Positions 59,190 through 64,000 of a stretch of DNA of 64,000 nucleotides are shown piece by piece. Source of the DNA: Emydura subglobosa. Lineage: Eukaryota; Chordata; Testudines; Chelidae. A model generated the notes under the pieces. The model did not search any database. It saw nothing but the letters and a program-made list of their open reading frames with translations, and was not told the origin of the DNA. The DNA lies in assembly GCA_007922225.1 (NCBI GenBank), contig ML680088.1, forward strand, positions 15,631,967 to 15,695,966, written 5' to 3'. Each line of letters starts with the position of its first letter. Position 1 is the stretch's first letter. The translations under genes and the position numbers were made by a program.

Positions 59190-59780
59190 CGGTTGCCTGC
59201 CCTGAAAACCATGGATCTCAGCCAGCTGTTGCCCCCGCTCTGCTCAGCCCAAGGGACCCAGCCGCCGCCGCTGGGAAAGGAGGAAGACGAGAGGGGGCAG
59301 AGCCATTGCAACGGCAAATCAAAGAGCAAAGCTCCTGGGCGAACCCTGGGCTCCGGGATCTCCCCCATCTTCCCTGCAATCACTGATCGCTGCTCCAAGC
59401 TCCCAGTTTGTAGCCTGTAAAACAAGCCCTGCAATGCAGCTCAGCATCTTGCCCTGGCAAAGAAGGGAATGGGGGTTAACTTAGGACAAACCGCTAGCAC
59501 ATCTGCCTTAGGGGGAGTGAGGGGAGAGGGTGTTACAGTCTTTCCCATTCCGAGAGCAAGCTCATGGGAAATCCACCAGGTTGGCTCTCCTCCGGGCAAG
59601 GGTGAAGAAAGTATCGCGGATTCCTTGCATGTGGCAGCCCCTTAACCCTGCCAGCCCTTCACCACACCGGCTGCCTTTTGCAAACGGGGAGGGGGAAACA
59701 GCATGCATTTTAAAACATCTCACAGAGCAACCCAGGCTCAAAAGTTTCCCCCCTTCGTCCCCCCGCTGTTGTTTGTATTT
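59190..59780. promoter_or_regulatory. CpG-enriched segment around EPHB1 exon 1
   Basis: CpG dinucleotides cluster here compared with the surrounding intron: runs such as GCGGCGG near 59186, CCGCCGCCGC near 59261, and CGCGG near 59614, in sequence that is roughly 55-60% G+C by eye. The segment lies at the start of intron 1 and touches exon 1. This fits the downstream half of a promoter CpG island; methylation data would confirm it. The plus strand has a short frame starting at an ACCATGG at 59211, treated here as non-coding. Confidence 0.45.
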
Positions 59781-59783
59781 TAC

Positions 59784-59841
59784 CTTCCACTGCTGCAATT
59801 GCAGATGCCAAGCAGAAAACCACTACAAAATCCAATGCCAT
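59784..59841 (-). CDS. EPHB1: EPHB1 first coding exon (signal peptide), Eph receptor tyrosine kinase B1
   Basis: Seen: on the minus strand an ATG in strong Kozak context (ACCATGG) opens 19 codons plus one base, MALDFVVVFCLASAIAAVE, followed directly by a GTAAAA splice donor (GT at 59783-59782). A second in-frame ATG lies five codons upstream (59854-59856), and a TGA two codons before that (59860-59862) closes the frame, so the protein starts here. Known: vertebrate EPHB1 begins MALDY, has a hydrophobic signal peptide ending A-A-x-E, and continues with the ephrin-binding domain; its first coding exon has the same length and phase as I recall. EPHB1 is a plasma-membrane receptor tyrosine kinase for B-class ephrins, used in axon guidance and cell sorting. 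Inferred: the leading Met-Ala-Leu-Asp favours EPHB1 over EPHB2, which shares the A-A-V-E-E end. The hydrophobic core (FVVVFC) differs from the leucine run of mammals. The following exons are outside the window. Confidence 0.85.
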
Positions 59842-60095
59842 GGTAGACCCAAACATGTTTCAGAAGAAATAAGGTTTATACCAAAAAAAACCAGTTCCTT
59901 GTTTGGCAAGATTGATTTTCTTTCTTGTTATATCTAGATCCTTTAGTATTCCACTTTGGATACCCCAATGCTGTGTGTGTGTATATGTGAGTGTGAATGT
60001 ATGTGTGGGGGTATGTGTGAACGTGTGTGTTGTGTGTGCGTGCATGGGTGTGTGTGTGTGTGAGAGAGAGAGAGTATATATTTTAGTGTCACATT
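59842..60095 (-). other. EPHB1 5' untranslated / immediate upstream region
   Basis: Upstream of the start codon on the minus strand there is a pyrimidine/A-rich leader, then a TG/CA-rich tract at about 59970-60074. TATAAA is present on the minus strand at 59875-59880, but it is only about 35 bases before the start codon, too close to be a useful TATA box for a normal leader. The transcription start cannot be fixed from sequence; the leader could lie wholly in this segment or be longer. Confidence 0.45.
59970..60076. repeat. Imperfect (TG)n/(GA)n tract
   Basis: TGTGTG runs interrupted by TATATG, TGAATG and GGGG, ending in GAGAGAGAGAG. It lies 130-235 bases upstream of the EPHB1 start codon, so it may be inside the leader or the core promoter. 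Length polymorphism is likely. Confidence 0.85.
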
Positions 60096-60370
60096 GCAAG
60101 CAATAGTAAAGTGTATAGTGAGAACAAAATCAGCCACTGAGGCTGGAGGGAGGGGGAAGGAGAGGGTCCCCCCCCAACCCCCATCGACTCTCTTCCCACC
60201 CCCAACACCTCCTGTCCAATCAAGGAATCAAACCTACAAAAAAACCCCATCCAATCAGCACAGAGCACCTCCTTATACTGGTATTGTTAGTTTCAGACAA
60301 ACTTTTGCAGTGAGGCATGTGGAGAGAATGAGGGGGAGAGCCCCATAAGGAAGTGAAAGAGCTCCCCCGA
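60096..60370 (-). promoter_or_regulatory. Candidate EPHB1 promoter-proximal region with paired CCAAT motifs
   Basis: Seen: two copies of CCAATCA on the plus strand at 60216-60222 and 60251-60257, 35 bases apart, read as TGATTGG in the direction of the gene. They are flanked by a C-rich/G-rich tract at 60145-60200. Known: NF-Y binds CCAAT in either orientation, usually within about 100 bases of transcription starts and often in pairs spaced by about three helical turns. Inferred: this is the best-placed promoter candidate, about 375 bases before the start codon. No TATA box or Inr could be assigned. Confidence 0.35.
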
Positions 60371-60469
60371 ATGGTCACTTTGCAGTATTGCACCCACATG
60401 ATACTGTGCTAAATTCAGTCACTCCACACAACCCAGCCCTGCCTTTCGGTAAATAATCCACCTGTTTTT

Positions 60470-61130
60470 ATTTTCAGCAGCGACCGGCTTCTTATTGGCT
60501 ATTGATTTCGTTATCTTCAAAAATGTTGATGATGTGCTGATGTCAGCTAGCCCTTTCCTATCCTAGAAGCAATCCAGGAGTTGAAGCCAAATAATATGAT
60601 GTCTAATGGTAAAAGAATAATTTCCCCCTACAGGGCTCTGCCATAATCCTGTCTGCAGCACCCTTTCTAGCATGTCCTGGGTCTCTCCTGGTCACGAACT
60701 GCCACTCATGATTGCCCTGAATTGGGTCAATGTGAGAGAGGAGATACGCTATAGGAATGCCAGAGGAAGAAGAAATTAAAATGTGATCAAAACGGAGTCT
60801 AAATCCAGATCTCTATAAGTACAAGACTCATGAATTCAATCCTCCCCCCTCCCCAATCATCTGGGCTGTGAGAAGTGGACTATTCTGTCAGAGACCATTT
60901 TCGAACAGTGTCTAGAGACGCTGCCCAGTCCCAGAGTCTGGTCCCTGAGCACTGGAGCAAAGCTTTCCAGCACCTGCTGATGCTGCTGACAAAGAGTTCG
61001 TTGGCTTGGGATATTTGTTCATCCCCGTAATAACTCTGGGGATGGATCTTTTTCCCTTTCAACAATTTAAATTGCAATTTGGCTGGGCACTGCATCAATC
61101 GCTGCCGTGGATTGTGATTTCTAAATGAAA
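60470..61130. promoter_or_regulatory. Upstream flank of EPHB1, candidate conserved non-coding element
   Basis: TTATTGGCTATTGATTTCG with TGATGTCAGC at 60494-60548, and CAACAATTTAAATTGCAATT with GATGGATC near 61030-61080, are AT-rich, non-repeat words 0.6-1.3 kb upstream of the EPHB1 start. Candidate upstream enhancers. Conservation not tested. Confidence 0.28.
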
Positions 61131-61601
61131 GGAAAAGAAGCCCTTGGCATATGCAGTTTTGATTCCATTCTTCCTTTAGCTTTATCAGCCAGTTTGCCTC
61201 ATTTTTTTCTCAATAATGCTACATCTTCTTGTCCATTTTTCCTAGCATGTCAGATGAACGGTTGGGTTACATCACTAAATCATGATTCTGATGTCAGGAC
61301 TGAAAGATATAGGGTGAGAGTCACCTCGCTGCAGAGGACCAGCAAAATGCCTATACATCACTTGAGCCTTCCAAATAGGGCTTATGTCATGCCTAGGCTG
61401 TGTGCTGCCTCTCTGCCCCAGGCTGAATTTCACCCAAACACAACACAAACTACAAATGCACATAGACATCCCTCTAGTGCCTAGAATCCTGCCTTTCCCC
61501 TACTCAGGTGGAATCCACATGTTCTTGGAAGGAATCTTGTTACTTTTGCTGAATTTAAGATATAAAAAGCAACAAAGTCACAGAGCTAACCACAGCCCTC
61601 T

Positions 61602-62000
61602 CTGAATATGTCTACACTGCACACTAAGCCCGGGCTCTAGCTCAGGTTTGAACCCACGCCCTCCCTCTGTCCACACACAAATCAGCATGTCTTGGGTTAG
61701 CAAGCACTCAGGACGCAGGCTTAGGACCCTGCTAGCAGGTTGGGTCAGAGCCTGAGTCCTGCTGCAACTTGGGCCCAAGGCCTGTCATTTTGCAATGTGG
61801 ACGCAACTCAAGCAGCAGACCCAAGTCAGGTCTGCGGAATGCAGTGTGACCATGTTAGCATGGTTGTGAGACCCGGATCCAGCTATTGTAAACCTAGGTT
61901 TCCGATGCAGGGTGAACACTTAGGCATTGGCTTGGAACACTGAGTCCAGAAGCCCAGGTCCCACTGACCCGAGTCTACAATGCAGTGTAGACACACCCTA
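61602..62000. mobile_element. hAT-like element with TGTCTACACTGCA ends
   Basis: The left end TATGTCTACACTGCA (61607-61621) and right end, complement TGTGTCTACACTGCA (61981-61995), form a 15-bp inverted repeat with one mismatch. These 'TGTCTACACT' ends are frequent in turtle DNA-transposon derivatives. The interior is GC-rich with repeated CCCAAG/ACCCGAG words. No clear 8-bp duplication was found, so exact limits are open. Confidence 0.65.
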
Positions 62001-62009
62001 AGTGTCAGA

Positions 62010-64000
62010 CCTTTGTGATGATGCCAGTAGGCAAGTACTTTTCTTATTTTCTAACACAGGGAATAAGAAAACTATTATAAGCTTTTTTTCTTAGAAAAAG
62101 AAAGAAATTGTTATTGGTCTGTAACATCTGGAATAATATTGCCTGTCTTTGTAACTTCAGAAGGTCCTGATCCTGCAAACAGGTGCTCGGTCACTTAACT
62201 TCATTCACAAGAATAGTCCCATTGTAAGGTAAGCATGTGACAGTGTGGATGCAGAATTGGAACCTCCTGTTTCAGAAAGACACTTCAGATTACCCTTCTT
62301 TTTCTGTCCCTCCGCGATTATCATTGCCCTCCAATTACAACTAGCACCCGTGTTTGTCATTGGTTGGACCAATATATTTGCACTTCAGAATGCACGTCAA
62401 CATGTGGCAATCACGGCCATACTTCAAATGTGCAGACTTGTCCCATCCACCTGAAACGTCTGGTGAAAAGAAATGTCCCCGTGTGCTTCTAGCTAGCCTA
62501 TTTAGTTAGGGCTTTGTTGGGCCTTGGCCCACATTGGGGGATGACACCCCCAGGACTCTTAGAAATGCCCAGGGGAGGGTGTGTTCAATGCAAGATGACC
62601 CTGGCAGGAGAGTTCTCTTTCCCCTTGGTGTGATGTCACAATGCTGCGTTTGACAAAGCCCAGGCCTGAAGGAGCACAGAGTCCGAATTCTCCATCACTC
62701 CACAGGGCAGGGTGAAAAGCAGCTGGTCCAAAGCTAGGACTGACTAAACATGGAGATTGAATTGTGCCTTCCCCACAGGCAAGTCCGGCTCAGCCGAGTG
62801 ATCCATCAGGGAAAGGTTCAAGCCTGAATATACATAGATGCATGTGTATAGCCATGTGAATTCCCATATGTCCCGAGAGAGGTTAGGTCCTGCTGCTGTG
62901 CTCTGTTTGTCATGGTGTCTGCCTGCACTGTATACAACAACGTGGAGTGCCAAGAATGTAGAGAGAGACTTGTTAGTCAATCAGAATAAACAAATAAATA
63001 GGACAATGCATGCAGCAGGTATCTGCATGTCTAGTGATGGTAATTATCTGGCCCCTTGATCCTAGTAGCTAAGTACCTACCACTCGGAGCCCTGGGAGAT
63101 GGGTTGGTGCTATCACTGCCGATCTACAGACAGTGAGATGGGTCACACTGACTTACTCAAGACAACCCAAAGCAAAGCAGGGAATTAAACCCAGGCCTGC
63201 CACAGCCTCGGCCCTGGCCCTAAGCACTGGGGCATACTTCCTCTCCCCAGCGCTGAGCTCTTCTGTGGAAACACAAGGTGCCCTCATGTCACAGGGCCAC
63301 CTCGAGGAGTTCTAGCCTTGCACACCTGGGCCATAAAGAAAAGGGACTCCTTCCCCTCCCCGCCATCCTCTCACACGAGTGGTGTGGTCTCTCTGGATGT
63401 CCCCAGTCCTCCCACTGTGACGCTCAAACTTGGTGTACATGGTGCTTCATGTTTCATTGGATGCCTGGGAACCCAGGTGTGGGGGATGCTTATTTTCCCA
63501 TTTAACCCACCTCAGACCTGGACAGGAGACCTGCCTTTGTCTTTATGCCTGCACTGGGCTGGAGCTGGACAGCTCTGGGAACTCAGGGCCTGCTTTAGAG
63601 GCAGAGACCAAATAGTCCATCCAAACCAGTCCTGCTCAGGTTCTGACAACGGCCTCTACTACTAAGGTGCTTCAGGGGGGAACAGATTTGTAACATGATG
63701 TGGAGCTCTTCAATTCCGGCCCAGATTGCCACACATCACCATCACCCTCATCTCCCTTACGGTAGCCTCTTTAGGATGATATGGTGGCTCTGGCCCTATT
63801 TCTAATGGACCAAGACCCAGATCAACCGAAAAATCAGCCTCCTTGTTAGCAATCACACCAATGGCCAAGGGCACAATGGACACAGAGGCAGAGATGCTTC
63901 CTGACCAAGAGAGGCGGCCCCCTCCAACTGAGAGGGGCAGGCCATTGATGGAGCCTTGTGCTTCGTCTTGCGACTTCTCTGCCGGTAGAGAATGTGGGTC
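62010..64000. other. EPHB1 upstream flank, mostly unique
   Basis: Contains the MIR at 63.1 kb. From 64000 down to a TGA at 63712-63710 the minus strand stays open for 96 codons without a start; no domain recognised. Word CCTCCGCGATTATCATTGCC at 62310 is CpG-bearing unique sequence. Confidence 0.4.
63080..63245 (-). mobile_element. MIR-type SINE, antisense
   Basis: GATCTACAGACAGTGAGATG, GACTTACTCAAGACAACCCA, GCAGGGAATTAAACCCAGGC and CTAAGCACTGGGGCATACTT are a diverged antisense MIR. Confidence 0.7.

Larger units (their letters stand above)
1..59783 (-). other. EPHB1: EPHB1 intron 1 (5' part), extending beyond the window
   Basis: The splice donor at 59783-59782 opens an intron read toward lower coordinates. 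No sequence coding for the expected next peptide (E-T-L-M-D-T...) was noticed on the minus strand down to base 1, so the intron is at least 59.8 kb. A very long first intron is usual for this gene family in vertebrates. Its content is repeats interspersed with unique sequence, itemised below. A short exon could have been missed by eye. Confidence 0.7.

Noticed and set aside
59873..59882. TATAAA upstream of EPHB1 as the core promoter
   Set aside because: It would place the transcription start at or within a few bases of the start codon, leaving no leader.
63710..64000. 96-codon minus frame open to the window edge
   Set aside because: No start codon, no domain recognised, and frames of this length are frequent by chance here; reopen only if the neighbouring window continues it.
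1..64000. CRISPR array, bacterial operon, prophage or defence system
   Set aside because: Sequence is vertebrate intron and flank: dispersed LINE/SINE/hAT repeats, no dense coding, no regularly spaced repeat-spacer units.

Overview
The window is vertebrate nuclear DNA, most likely from a turtle; a crocodilian or other non-avian sauropsid is less likely. The evidence is the repeat mix. There are many CR1-family LINE pieces ending in the ATTCTATGA-type 3' tail, L2/L3-like LINE remnants, numerous MIR-type SINEs, several short non-autonomous hAT transposons with 8-bp target duplications, and a dispersed repeat containing AAAGCTTATGCC...TTTGTTAGTCTTTAAAG, which I associate with turtle genomes. Nothing is bacterial: there are no operons, and no open frame over 240 codons.

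One real gene was recognised. On the minus strand at 59784-59841 lies the first coding exon of an Eph receptor, best matched to EPHB1. It encodes the signal peptide MALDFVVVFCLASAIAAVE and ends in a GT splice donor in phase 1. The gene therefore runs from high to low coordinates. Bases 60.1-60.4 kb are its probable promoter side and 1-59783 is its large first intron; exon 2 was not seen. The other open frames listed by a six-frame scan are chance frames or pass through repeats.

Layout. 1-13 kb: mostly unique intron sequence with a few MIR and DNA-transposon scraps. 13.1-14.3 kb: antisense decayed L2-like LINE. 15.2-15.6 kb: dispersed repeat plus a CA microsatellite containing a 10-N assembly gap. 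16.4 kb: CR1 tail. 22.1-23.0 kb: L2-like LINE split by an antisense CR1. 26-30 kb: unique sequence, two MIRs and a CR1 tail. 30.75-32.3 kb: the largest CR1 copy, with broken reverse transcriptase. 33.1-33.6 kb: hAT element built on a ~102-bp tandem repeat. 34.1-35 kb: old L3/CR1 LINE and a MIR. 36.7-37.1 kb: AT-rich possible conserved non-coding segment. 37.3, 38.5 and 55.0 kb: hAT elements with clear target duplications. 39.2-39.6 kb: fold-back insertion with a perfect 68-bp inverted repeat. 40-49 kb: unique sequence and MIR/L2 tails. 50.4-54 kb: a cluster of LTR-like repeats. 59.2-59.8 kb: CpG-enriched first-exon region. 60-64 kb: upstream flank with one more hAT element.

No CRISPR array, rRNA, recognisable functional tRNA gene or intact mobile element is present. 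The most informative points are the EPHB1 exon, the twin-priming-like fold-back insertion, and the hAT elements with readable target duplications. I did not find a convincing undescribed multi-gene system. Coordinates of decayed repeats are approximate because no consensus alignment could be run.
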